From Isoetes engelmannii (taxonomy: Eukaryota > Streptophyta > Lycopodiopsida > Isoetales > Isoetaceae), in assembly GCA_011763485.2 (NCBI GenBank), contig JAANSK020249274.1, forward strand, positions 1-23,333: 23,333 nt of DNA, written 5' to 3'. This document shows positions 1 through 10,092 of this stretch, in pieces. Each line of letters begins with the position of its first letter. Positions within the stretch are counted from its first letter, which is position 1. The position numbers and the translations under genes are program-made. A model generated the notes under the pieces. It was not told the origin of the DNA. It saw nothing but the letters and a program-made list of their open reading frames with translations, and searched no databases.

Positions 1-137
1 CATTTGGGGCTTCTGTGATTGAATCCACCCTCAAGCATTCTATCACTGGAATGAAACGGATTTTATGCCATAGCTTCTCTGGAATGCTTGGATTTCTTGT
101 GTTGCACCGTAATTTTTGAGTCCCGAAGGGTTACGTC

Positions 138-279
138 GGGAAACCTTCGTGACCAGAAGGTTTCTGGAAGAAACCTAGCAGCGCCGCCGCTCGCAGCTAT
201 CGCCGCTCGCAGCTATCGCCGCTCGCCGCGCCGCCGCTAGGTTTCTTCCAGGAAACCTTCAGGTCACGAAGGTTCCCCC
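138..279. repeat. GC-rich fold-back (hairpin) element
   Basis: Left arm 138-178 and right arm 237-279 are inverted copies of about 41-43 bp with only a few mismatches or one-base gaps; both end in GAAACCTAG or its complement facing the loop. The loop (179-236) is very GC- and CpG-rich and holds two perfect 16-bp copies of CCGCTCGCAGCTATCG (187-202, 203-218) and a third partial copy. The surroundings are AT-rich, so composition changes sharply here. The form fits a fold-back or MITE-like insertion, but no target-site duplication or known family was recognised. Confidence 0.75.
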
Positions 280-283
280 TTCC

Positions 284-1495
284 GAAATTCTAGGGAGCTT
301 GAAATTTGGCATTTTAGATAGTTTTTCAGCAGCATCCTCTGGCGCTGTCGCCTTAGCATCATCCACCAAAACTTGACATGAAATTTCGGATTGTAAAAGC
401 ATGTTGAATTGGGCCGAAATTTTAAGGTCCCTAGAATTTAGTTTTAGAAACATCAAAATTTTCAATGGTTTTACACTTTGTAACATTCCACGTGTAACCA
501 TGCTTCGATGCTTCCGTAATGCATGGTTGGGTGCAATTACTCTATAATTCCATGTAAATTATAATATGGAATGATATCTTTTTTCTTATTTTTGGAAGAT
601 TTTTGAGGGCCTAAACCCCCCAATTTTAAACCTTGGACAACTAATTTGTTTTTCTTGTTATCCAACCTAAAGAACAACAAAAAATTGCATTTGCTTGCAA
701 GAAATTGCTTGAGTGGTCAACCATCATGTAAATTTCATTGTTATAAATATATGCTCTTCCATGGTCCTCTAGATGCACATATGCCTATAATCCAACGGTG
801 TTGGAAGCATGAAACAATACGATAAAAGTATAAAAGCATGTGGCATAATCCCACTTTGCCATTGGAATTGAGCTTCTTGTTACGAAAAGGCGTATTGGAA
901 CATTCGGCCCATGTGCTGCCGTAATGACCGGAAGGATGAAATTACAGCATTTTTACCTTGAAATTATATCACACAATGGTGGTCTGGGTTTTGTGGAGTG
1001 GCGCCGCCTCCCCTCAACAAAAATCGTCCTTGCAGTCAGAGCAGCGCCATGTCCACCTTAGCAGCTTGCCTTGCCCTCTGTGATAATATTTAAGGCTACG
1101 AAGCCTGCAATTCGTCGCCTCACCAGAAGAGCAATGTTAACCGTATTAATAGCTTGATCTATGAAGCTAGGAGGAAAATCGTCACTGCTATGGATCTTAA
1201 GGAGCAAGCCAGGCTTGTATTGGCTTTGGAGGTTAGGGTTGTTGCGTGCAGTCTGAAGGAGCTGTGGTTTTTTATTACTGGCTGAAGCAGCTGCAATTTT
1301 ACCACTGGAATAAGCTGGCTTATGAAGCTTCTTGAAGAAAGAAAACCGGAAGAGTTGTTCCTAGATTATTGTTCTAAATCCAGGTTAGGATCTTGTCGTT
1401 TTATCGCATTGTTATGCCGGAAGCGAGAATATGTTTTAAGATCTTTTGGCTTTTTCTTGCAGATATGGACTAGTATTTTCTTTGATAGCCGATAA
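284..1495. other. No recognisable gene
   Basis: No convincing coding region was found. An 80-codon minus-strand frame (259-501) overlaps the fold-back arm and resembles nothing I know. A plus-strand frame of about 60 codons (about 1,095-1,285), with a charged helix-like segment (INSLIYEARRKI), is open but unassigned. The stretch 640-775 resembles 2,022-2,215. Confidence 0.5.
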
Positions 1496-1702
1496 GCAGC
1501 ACATTTGTTTCTTATTCAATATTTTTGTTACAAATGACTCTATTTTGTGATCAATCCTTTTGTTAATGGATCCGTTATGTTAAAGCCTTATCAAAAGCTT
1601 TATGCAGCGCATTTGTTTCAATCTTTTTGTTACTAATGACTCCGTTCTGATTCAATCCTTTCTTAATGGCTTGTTACATGAAAGCCTTATCAACAGCTAT
1701 GG
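1496..1702. repeat. Two-copy tandem duplication, 108-bp period
   Basis: The segment starting GCAGCACATTTG at 1,496 recurs at 1,604 as GCAGCGCATTTG. Both copies run through a T-rich middle, an ATGACTC motif and AAAGCCTTATCAA. The copies differ by several substitutions and small indels, so the duplication is not recent. Confidence 0.75.
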
Positions 1703-2021
1703 GCGCAGAGGATCTCAGGATCTGTTGAAACTGTGGAAATTTCAACCTTCTGGTCATTACGTCCAGTAATGCCAACCCTAGAAGCCATTCCGGCGAGCCT
1801 CGTCCAGCGAAGCCGCCTCATGAAATTACTCCCGAAATGGCTTCCGAGGTGAGCATTACCTAGTCCATGATGTATGCTTGTCTAGCCCAAAAAATATCAA
1901 GAAATCTTTCAACATCGTTATATATGTTGGATGTCTCCCGGGTAAACAAACAAACTAACTAAGATTGGGCAAGAGTATTTTAGTTAGTTAGTTAGTAAGT
2001 TATGACATTGTTAGCAAACAG

Positions 2022-2215
2022 TTTGTTTTACGTTATACAACCTAATATACTAATAGAAAACTTGCACTTGCTTGCAATAGGCGAGGGAATTGCTTCGAGT
2101 GTTTGGTCATTGCACCATTTAAGGAGTTGTGCATGATGTATTCAACAATGTAGTATACTTTATATCCAGTTGATCTGCGTAAACCAATGAAGTTATGTGC
2201 TCCTATGGTCTTCTA
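2022..2215. repeat. Diverged direct copy of 640-775
   Basis: The two stretches share the order of several blocks: ACAACCTAA/CCAACCTAA, then TGCACTTGCTTGCAA/TGCATTTGCTTGCAA, GAATTGCTTCGAGTG/AAATTGCTTGAGTGG with GGTCA, and TGCTCCTATGGTCTTCTAGAT/TGCTCTTCCATGGTCCTCTAGAT. Spacing varies through indels. This looks like an old segmental or repeat-family copy. Identity was judged by eye only. Confidence 0.45.
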
Positions 2216-2356
2216 GATTAACTTTCACCAAAATCCTAGTTCTTCAAAATTGTCCATGGCCTTCAATTTCTTTTAAAGTAAGGCCCAATTTCCTCCTCCC
2301 ACTCTCTGTAGTTAAAGGATACTTATAACATATGTGTCCGCAATATGACATATTTT

Positions 2357-2881
2357 TAACCACACTTAAACGAGAAATAGAAGTCACATACAAATGGCAC
2401 AAATAGGCAACACTTGTAGGGCAATTACAAGGCAGTATTCATATGCCATTCATGCGACTGAAAATGGCACCAATAGATAACACTCGTAGGGCAATTACAA
2501 GGCACTTATTCATGTTCCATTCATGTGAATCAAAATGGCACGTAAAGGCAACACTTATAGGGCAATTACATGGCACTTATTCATGTGCCATTCATGCGAG
2601 TCAAAATGGCACATATAGGCAACACTTGTAGGGCAATTACAAGGCACTTAATTATGTGCCATTCATGACAGTCAAAATGGCAAAACTTTAACCACACTTA
2701 CATTGCACATATAAGGCACTATTATATGTGCCTTTCATAATGGAATAAATGATAGAAAAATTGTCACTCGAATGGCATATACTTGTCACTTATTTGGATT
2801 TGTCAATTAAAAGGGCAAAATGGCAATTCCATGAAAATGTGCCATTTGTTTGTGCCATTTATGACCATTTTTGTAGTAGTG
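2357..2881 (-). mobile_element. CACTA (En/Spm-type) transposon terminus, probably non-autonomous
   Basis: Read on the minus strand from 2,881, the sequence begins CACTACTACAAAAATGG, the diagnostic terminus of CACTA DNA transposons. Inward of it lies a dense array of ATGGCAC motifs in both orientations, as expected for the subterminal transposase-binding repeats of this superfamily. The element therefore extends from 2,881 toward lower coordinates. I found no matching CACTA end on the plus strand within 1-2,390 and no transposase reading frame, so the other end is lost, diverged or outside the window. The segment TTAACCACACTTA occurs at both edges of the array (about 2,357 and 2,688). Confidence 0.7.
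2392..2674. repeat. Four tandem 70-71-bp subterminal repeats
   Basis: AAATGGCAC starts units at 2,392, 2,462, 2,533 and 2,604, with a degenerate continuation at 2,675. Each unit carries ATGGCAC near its start, a block GGGCAATTACAAGGCA in the middle, and (except for point changes) TGTGCCATTCATG near its end. Every unit can therefore form its own ATGGCAC/GTGCCAT hairpin. The array belongs to the CACTA end next to it. Confidence 0.85.
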
Positions 2882-2989
2882 AATCAAGAAAAAAGGATTG
2901 GAGATACAGGAAACCAGGAAGTCAGGTTCAATATAATCACTAACAAATTTTTTAATAGAGCTACCTATGCTTTTGATTAGCTGCCAAGA

Positions 2990-3880
2990 GGTCTAGGGTC
3001 CAAGGTGTTGGCACTAAGAGTGTTAGGGCACCTTCTATCAGTTTCAATTTAGAAAAGGGCCTGTTAGCAGATGTGGACCATTGTTTAATTGGGACTGTCA
3101 GAAGCGTTAGTATTTTTACCTTCGTACTTTTATAATTTGTTGGATAGTGATCTTTCTATTGGCAATGATGGCTGTGGTGAGTTTATAAAATATAGTGAGA
3201 GGGAGAGTAAAAATTATTAGGTAACTGCAACAAGATATGATAGCAGTCATTTTAAGGAGCCTGTTCACACGCATGAGGTAGATTTCGTCTTGACTTTTAA
3301 GCAATATCTTAGGCATATGCTTGCCAAAGATAATGATGAATCTGGGTGTTTGTTTCTAACTTCTATTAACAAGCCTATAGGAAATGTAAGTAGCTTGAGA
3401 TTTTTTATTTTGTTATTTAGTTTCAGATTCTTAGTTTATTATTGATTGTTCCTTTTCAAGTTTGGTATTAACACAACAAAGTTGGACTGAAGATGATAAA
3501 ATCTTGCTTAAGACAATAGGTTCTTTAATCGACCATGGGGAGATCTCAAATAAATCTGGACGTGTTGCAACTGTTACACGATTGGTGATGGCAGATGTTC
3601 CTGCTGAGTTTGGTATGAGAATCACGGGGCACTGATCACTTGAAGCATATGAAAAGTAAGTGCTCTTAATTTTGCATGTAATTTCTGCTTGTAAGTTCTT
3701 GTTATAATTTCTGCTGATAATTTCTCTTTCTTAGGTATGATAGGACGAAGGATATTCAGATGTGTGCCGTTATGTCTATTATCTCTAATCCAGTTACTGA
3801 AACTGGTGCTCCCAGGATTTATGAATCAGTGTTAGCTGCTGAAAAAAATAAAAATAAAAAAAAATGAATGACTGCGTTGG
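2990..3880 (+). mobile_element. Fossil of a tyrosine-recombinase (Crypton/KIAA1958-like) gene
   Basis: Separate plus-strand segments here translate to pieces resembling the C-terminal catalytic half of eukaryotic tyrosine recombinases: an NKSGR box with TVTRL just after it (about 3,549-3,585), an ITGH box (3,621-3,632), and beyond it a Tyr-containing helix. In the family these correspond to the Arg, the GH(R) box and the nucleophilic Tyr. A GT-AG intron-like stretch of roughly 80 bp lies inside, similar in size to the P450 introns; introns are known in some Cryptons. The element is broken in several places and its ends are not defined. It starts immediately beyond the CACTA terminus. A DIRS-type origin is not excluded because no reverse transcriptase was seen nearby and only the recombinase-like part is present. 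Confidence 0.5.
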
Positions 3881-3884
3881 TTCA

Positions 3885-6712
3885 TCTTCTCGTGTTTCAG
3901 TTGCACTTGATCCAAATGAGAGTGCTGGCCTGCAGTAAGGGGAATAATTCTTATCCAGATTAGTTTTTATAAGGCTCCAGGTTTTAGGAATGGGAAAAAA
4001 AATGCTAGTACTCTGTTTAGTCTCTACGAGAGTATTTATGATTCCTTCGGGGCCATCAGTAAATTAAATTCTTGAAGGTTATCCACATAGTGGCAAGGAC
4101 CACAACCATCATGCCTAGGGCATCCCTAGAAACAATGCTAGAAAATATATAGGGGATGTGACTATGGAATGTTGCAAAGTGTATAAACATTCAAGAAATG
4201 ATGCAAGGTGTGAAATGGTAAAGGATTATACATACCTTGTAAGATAGAAGAAGGATTATTCTCAATTTCATAATTAACAACTTAATGATCATAAAATTAA
4301 CAAAAGACAGTGATTGGAACGAATAGATTGTGGATTCCCAACACTCTCAACATCATTATTTCAATGTCATTATTTAATAACAACTGGCAGAAACGCAGGG
4401 TTGGGGAAAAGGTAGGATAGGAAAAACAAAGAAGAACTGGGAAAGAAGAAGAGAGGAAGCTCTACTAAGGAGCCAAACTAGGATGTCATTAAAGGTTACT
4501 ATGAACAATGGTTTGTATCAAATATACCTTCCAGGGCTTGTTGGATGCAAAGCCTTCGTCATTGCTATATCTGCATACAATAAACACGGTCCACAGAGAC
4601 ACCAGAGAGTGTTCCGAGATTGGATCGAACACGGGAGGAGAGGATTGAAGGGAATTTTCAAGGAATTTCTACTTTCGTGGACCGTTAGATTCAAAATTAG
4701 AAGATCTAATGGCTGCTGATGAATTTGGCTGATGTGGCTTATCACGTGATAGGCTGGAAATCATGGATTCTATACACCTCGATTTAGGCAACCCTGATAA
4801 TGAATGGCTATAAACATTTTAAATTTTAAGAATAAAAGTCGTTTAGAAATTAAGGAGGACGAGATTTTGCCTTTCCTATGCAACAAACACACCATGTCGT
4901 GTGTTCTTCTGTAGCAAAAAAGGTGTAATGTAATCAGAAGAGGAACCTCAAATTGAAGTGCTAAATAATTAGCTAGCCTCAATTAGCATTGTTGTGAAAG
5001 CCATGTAAGGCTACTTCCATCAACAAGCCTAATTTGGCCTCACATGTAGAGATGCTTACTGACATCCTTATAGAAAACATTTGCAAGTGTGATCGTTTAA
5101 TGCCAGATTCCAAGTGTGATTGCCTCATTTTTATTTGCCATAGCCAGTGCTCCTTCTGTTTTCTGGTGTGGGGCTCGTTTCTTGCTAAAGCATTAGACGT
5201 GATCTGTGATTGTCATCGGATCACAATCTTATCTGAGGATTTTGGGCATCATCTTATCTAGTATGAACCATAATTTTTGCTCATTAATTATAGTATTTGA
5301 TTTGCTTACAATCATGCTTTAGCCCATTGATTTGGTGTTATTTCAGAAAGATTATTATTGAGAAGCTTAGAATTGGAGGAATAGTTGTATGTCAATGTGT
5401 ACATTGTTTGATTGAGTTCCAATGGATGTTTCATTTTGTTGGAGTGAACGTAAACATTTTGGAATATTTATAACAAAGGAAAATACCATTTAATGCACCT
5501 GAGAAATGGAGTGCAACCCAAGCAAACTAGTTTAGAAGGTACCTTTTAAATTTTTCTTTTTGTTTTTACGTGATATTAAGTGGAACGGAGAGAGCAAGGT
5601 ACTTTCTTAAGCGACGTATGTGGGTGGAGTAAAAGGAAACTAACTGATAGATTTGCAGCATAGATGTTCATAACGATATTTAATAGTCAAAACATTTTCA
5701 GACGATACATTTTTAAGGCTGAGACCAGAGATGTGATACTATAGAAGCTACTCTCATGCAATTACAAATTTGCATTTCTGCTAAAGCTGTCAGGGAGATG
5801 CAAGGAATGAACAACATATACATAAAGCAACAGGATTTCACAACAGGATCTTGAACCCACACAGATGGTATTCAGGATAATAAATAGCAGCATATTAGAG
5901 AAAGTAATAAGTTTTGGTCTAAAGCATAGACACAAAGACATATTTAAGTTAGCATACTGCAACTATTTCCTATCCAAAACAAAGGTGCAAACAGATAAAG
6001 GAAAAGTAAAAAATACCATCCTACCTTCCTGTCCAGCTATTTAGCTCGCAAAGCAGCATAAAGTTGTTACGAATCATCTTCCCTGCAAATTCCACAAAAT
6101 CAATGGATAGAATCAAATATAATCACCGGTATAGGATCTCTTGGCACAAGCTCACCACCCAACCAGACTCAAACTTGCGAACCCTGTCTTAATTTACTAA
6201 TTATGGAATTGAAATCTGGTTTAAGCTTTGATACTGGGAACTGGTTTTACTTCAACAATGGTTACTGTTTTTATAAACTGAGATTCTTGTCCATCCGCCA
6301 TGATAAACTCCCTAGGACTTTCCAGCTCTAGGACTTTCAAGAATTCTAGGAGGACTTTCAAGAATTTTGGAATATAGATCTAACTGTGAATAGCCTTAGA
6401 TCATCCATTGGTTTAGGAGCAAGCTTCAACTCTAGCATCTCCATATCCGGCTTCTACAATTCTATTGCTTTATATTCTATTCATATCTTTTGGAGAAAGG
6501 TATGCCTTTAGCTTAAATTGGATCTTCTTTTCTTATCTAAGCTCAATTTGCCTAATTCGACTGAAGCCAGGCCTTTCCGGACTTTGACATATTATGAAGT
6601 TCATTGGCACATCCCAAACAAATCTCAATGTAATATAGATAATATACTTTTGCGACTTTGTAATTTAAAGACTATACAGAAAAATTTTTGCGACTTCTTA
6701 GTTTTAGATACT
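3885..6712. other. Gene-poor intergenic stretch
   Basis: Short open frames occur on both strands (for example 4,483-4,719 and 5,034-5,261, +), but none resembles a known protein and none shows a splice-consistent structure. A small imperfect repeat of AGGACTTTCAAGAATT lies at about 6,312-6,370. A short minus-strand segment at about 6,040-6,085 encodes an IRNNF-like peptide flanked by splice-like signals (see findings). Confidence 0.5.
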
Positions 6713-6852
6713 CATGTTCATTTTCTTGCACTTTCCAGCTTATGGTAATGTTGCGTAGAAACATTTTGAGATATCCCCATATCACGTTCATTTCCTTGCA
6801 CTTTCGACCTTATGGTAATGTTGGATAGAAACATTTTGAGATATGCCCATAT
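6713..6852. repeat. Two-copy tandem duplication, 70-bp period
   Basis: Units 6,713-6,782 and 6,783-6,852 are alike at about 90% of positions. Both contain GTTCATTT(T/C)CTTGCAC, TATGGTAATGTTG and AGAAACATTTTGAGATAT. The duplication is head to tail and has no flanking terminal features. Confidence 0.85.
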
Positions 6853-7847
6853 ACAACACCACGTTATGTGGATATATAATACAAGAATTTAGCGCTGGGA
6901 GAGCCAGCGCCTTATGTACCAAGGTGACTCCGGGTAAAATGACTTCTCAATGTTGAATAGATATTTTGAAGGGGGTTCATAGATTGGTGCTTGACCTTGT
7001 AGAAGATGGACCCAAGAAATACCTCCTTAAGTTGGCAATTCTTATGCTTTTAAAATCACATTGTTATATGCTAGGATTGAACTATTATTAGATTGCGATT
7101 CTTTGTTGTCATTTTAATTGTGGTTGCTACCCTGAGTTTCCTTAAATTTAGCAACCTCTCCAGAGCAGTAGAAACTGACACACATGAAATCCTAAATCTA
7201 GATAATACTTTATGCAATAGCATATGGACATTAATTATGAATAGATTTATAGTTTTGCGAATGAGAGATGTGTGTAGAGTATTTAAAGAAAGGTGTAGCA
7301 CGGATTGCATATGGGAAACTTGTTTCCTCGAGAAATGAGGCCGAGATTGACTTATCATCTATTGGAAACCTTATGGGCTCATATTTCTAGCAATAAAACA
7401 ACTTTGTTTGAAAGAATAATGCTCATTGCATTAGGAGTGGACATGGCCTATGAAAGTACATAAAATAGTATATGTTGTTGCATACAATATGGCTTCCATT
7501 ATAGGCTTAAATTACCTCCGTGTGAAGGAGGTCCATGACGGATAGCAAGCAGCCAAAGTCCAAATAGATCCACTTGATAGTATGACATTCATGGATACGA
7601 CGTCTATTGTGAGGAGTTTGTGCAATGCCGCTATATGGACATGGGCATACAGACACAGAGACAGAGCACACAGAATTTTGGGCCAGATTCTGAAGCACAA
7701 ATGACGATATCTCAATGATTTGAGAATGGCACATTACTTCTTTACAATTGTCATGCGAGGATGTTGTTGCAGCATGTAGGATAAGGGTAGTGAACCTAGA
7801 TGGCCCATACCATCCATTGGTTCACTTTTGAAATGTTAAATGCAGGC
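6853..7847. other. No recognisable gene
   Basis: Overlapping open frames on both strands at 7,071-7,358 and 7,507-7,734 are each under 100 codons, lack recognisable motifs and oppose one another. I see no basis to call any of them a gene. Confidence 0.45.
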
Positions 7848-7985
7848 TTAATATGCTTTGACATTAGAATCATCTAAGGGCTCTCCCTTGGAAAGTACCA
7901 GTCGTATCTTTCTTTGCCAAGCGTAAATACCGTTGGTCACTTTCACCTCTAGAACCCAGCAATAATGTCTTACGATTCTTGATTC
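7848..7985 (-). CDS. Candidate terminal exon, unassigned protein
   Basis: On the minus strand a polypyrimidine/CAG acceptor-like site ends at 7,986, and an open frame of 45 codons follows to a TAA at 7,850-7,848. The peptide is soluble-looking and mixed in charge (it includes WVLEVKVTNGIYAWQRKIRL and ends NVKAY). No family was recognised, and no preceding exon in a matching phase was found at higher coordinates; a good CAG|GTAAGT donor near 8,235 does not fit the phase. It may be chance or a gene remnant. Confidence 0.2.
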   Translation of the reverse strand, partial: ESRIVRHYCWVLEVKVTNGIYAWQRKIRLVLSKGEPLDDSNVKAY

Positions 7986-8417
7986 CTGCCAAACTGCAGA
8001 GAATTAGGCAACAGAGAATAAGTTCCAATATGTTGCCAACAAATACACTTCCAAGTACATAGGTTTTGCATTCAACAAAAGCAAATCATAAAAACATGAA
8101 GATAGCTTTTGAAAGGGATGTAAAAGCCAGAATTTAGAACTTCCATTTATTGTTTCTAAGTTAGTTTGCTGCCATGATGTGCAACTACATGAAACTGGCT
8201 TCGAAAAGCACTAATTGGTTGAAAAGAAAACTTACCTGTAAAACTGAAGCCAATATTGAATGTTATCATCATTCGCTACATTACAGCTCAAGATTGATTC
8301 ATCATTGGTTTATGCAGATTGTATCTTATCAACAATGGCTTCATAACAGCTCAAGTATTGGCAAGAATGATGTATGCACATGTTAATATTATCAAACACC
8401 GCTCTCTATAATCCAGG

Positions 8418-8463
8418 TTCCTTGCTGCATAACCTCCAATTCCCTGGCTGCATAAGGTCCAAT
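8418..8463. repeat. Two-copy 23-bp tandem duplication
   Basis: TTCCTTGCTGCATAACCTCCAA is followed by TCCCTGGCTGCATAAGGTCCAA at a 23-bp period. The rest of 7,986-8,742 holds no gene I can recognise. Confidence 0.6.
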
Positions 8464-8742
8464 TGTCAGTGCACTACGCAGATTTAACATTGCTGCAGCC
8501 TGACTTAAGCACAAATCAATGGGCTAAGGACATTAAAGCATTTGGTTTACCTTGAATCGTTATATGGCCTGCAACAGAAGCACATCAGCCATTTCTAGAA
8601 TAACTGTAGGTTATAATGTTGGCTAAAGATGGATTGTGGCATTTACTGCTGCTCACTGTTACTCCAAACGAACTCAAATGACAAATGCATCACATCAGGT
8701 TAGATACTGATTATGGCCTCGTTTTTGCTGCTTTGTTTGTAG

Positions 8743-8878
8743 ATTTGAAGAGGGGAGTGTCGTTTCCGGTCGAGATATGGCAAGTGAAAAGTTGCAAAAA
8801 CTTGGTTTCCAATATAAAGGCCTGGAGGAGATGTTAGATGATTGTATTTCTAGTTTGGAAGCAAAAGGTTTTGTATGA
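8743..8878 (+). pseudogene. Orphan last exon of a CCR/DFR-like NAD(P)H reductase
   Basis: A TTTGTTTGTAG acceptor precedes 8,743. The frame then runs 45 codons to TGA at 8,876-8,878. The peptide contains ASEKLQKLGFQYKGLEEML and ends LEAKGFV, which matches the C-terminal signature of plant cinnamoyl-CoA/dihydroflavonol/tetraketide-pyrone reductases (extended SDR family), where S-KL--LGF--K-LEE is followed by an acidic helix and LKEKGF(L). The length fits the usual last exon. The N-terminal Rossmann glycine motif, the catalytic YxxxK exon and the other exons were not found in the preceding 2.5 kb, so this is a fragment: a pseudogene, a transposed exon, or a gene with a very long last intron. The exact reductase subfamily cannot be set from the tail alone. 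Confidence 0.6.
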
Positions 8879-9064
8879 GAAAGCATGCACTTCATTCTTC
8901 ATCTATGAAAATCTTCATGATGAAACTATGTTCAAGAAGCAGATTGCTTTATGAGCTCTCATAATCATCAAAGGTAGTATCATTATCGGTACATGGGTTT
9001 TTATTGTAATGGTGGATGGATTGTCCTTCACCCGAGTTGAAAATCCACTGGCTACTATTGGGTG

Positions 9065-9104
9065 GGAGAAGTGAGTGATTGACTGTGCACTCACTCACTT
9101 CTCC
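9065..9104. repeat. Perfect 14-bp inverted repeat (hairpin)
   Basis: GGAGAAGTGAGTGA (9,065-9,078) and its exact complement TCACTCACTTCTCC (9,091-9,104) flank a 12-nt loop. It lies in otherwise unassigned sequence. Confidence 0.85.
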
Positions 9105-9195
9105 GATCCCATCTGTCTTCAATAAAAGAAAAGAAAAAGTGAAAACAACCACATTAGCAATCATCATAATGATGGTAATGGTGGAGTCCACCTAA

Positions 9196-9629
9196 AACAA
9201 GATCCAATGGGTTGCTTGCTAGATAATGCCAAATTATGACATGTAGACATAATTTCAGAATGGAACTAATTTCTATTCCTTCTCCAAACTAGAATACGTT
9301 TCACCAATGGATGCCACCCAAAATGTCATGACCGCTGGATGTGCATTCTAGCACCGGCTCTACATTCTTGCATTTCAGAATGGAAATGGGCTTGTCCATT
9401 CTTGATTTTACCTGCTGTAATAGGACATTTACGCGATTGCAGCTGGAAGATCCGTCCATGACGATGGCGCTCGGTGTTCCAGTCACTCTAGAACAGCCAG
9501 AATGGTGTCCCCAAAGCCATTCCACATAACAAGATCCAACGGCTTGCTTGGTAGAATGTAAAACAATGACATGTAAACACGATTTTGCGAATGGAGATTG
9601 ATCTCTATTCTTTCTCCAAGAGGTTAGTT
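9196..9629. repeat. Pair of diverged ~100-bp direct repeats with 230-bp interior
   Basis: Copies at about 9,196-9,298 and 9,528-9,629 start AACAAGATCCAA(T/C)GG and share GCTTGCT(A/G)G, ATGACATGTA(G/A)ACA, GAATGGA and TCTATTC(C/T)TTCTCCAA. Identity is roughly 70% by eye. The interior (9,300-9,527) has opposed open frames of 62-74 codons, neither recognised. It could be an old duplication or a small terminal-repeat element. Confidence 0.55.
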
Positions 9630-9836
9630 CCCCTTTCCACTATGTCCACTGCATATTTCCTTCTTTGAGTGTAAGGTGGTTTGGGGCAAGGGTGTGGTAT
9701 GCTGCTTGTGTCATACGTTCAATTGAATTGAATGCTGCCAATGTGGCATGATGTAAAAATTGTTCTTTCTTGTTCAAACTTTTCCAATCCTTTGTCTTAA
9801 GCGTACGCTGTCATTAATTATTCTTTGACCGCCAAA

Positions 9837-9906
9837 AGAATAATAGAATAGAATAGAATAGAAAAAGAAGAATAGAAGTACACATTAAATTGAATTGAAT
9901 TGAATT
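9837..9906. repeat. Two adjacent pentanucleotide microsatellites
   Basis: An (AATAG)n tract at about 9,837-9,875 is interrupted by AGAAG. An (ATTGA)n tract follows at 9,889-9,906. The stretch 9,630-10,092 has no gene apart from these. Confidence 0.8.
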
Positions 9907-10049
9907 AAAACACGTATTTTAAGAAACTTCGAAAGCATGTTATGCATACGCGTATATTAATGGTCTTAATCTGAAACACGTTTGCTAAACATGTGGCACT
10001 TTTGGCGAGCCACAAACCTTTTAATAGCATGTCTGCCGACGTGATACTC

Positions 10050-10061
10050 AGAATAAATAGG
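10050..10061 (+). promoter_or_regulatory. Possible TATA element of the 10,093 gene
   Basis: AGAATAAATAGG lies about 40 bp before the ATG at 10,093. It would place transcription start only a few bases before the ATG unless the leader is very short, so this is a weak call. Confidence 0.2.
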
Positions 10062-10092
10062 TGCAGAGACAAGGCACACGAACACATTTGCA

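Noticed and set aside
7071-7358. 95-codon minus-strand frame and an 81-codon plus-strand frame over the same DNA
   Set aside because: Opposed frames with no family resemblance; typical chance frames in AT-rich DNA.
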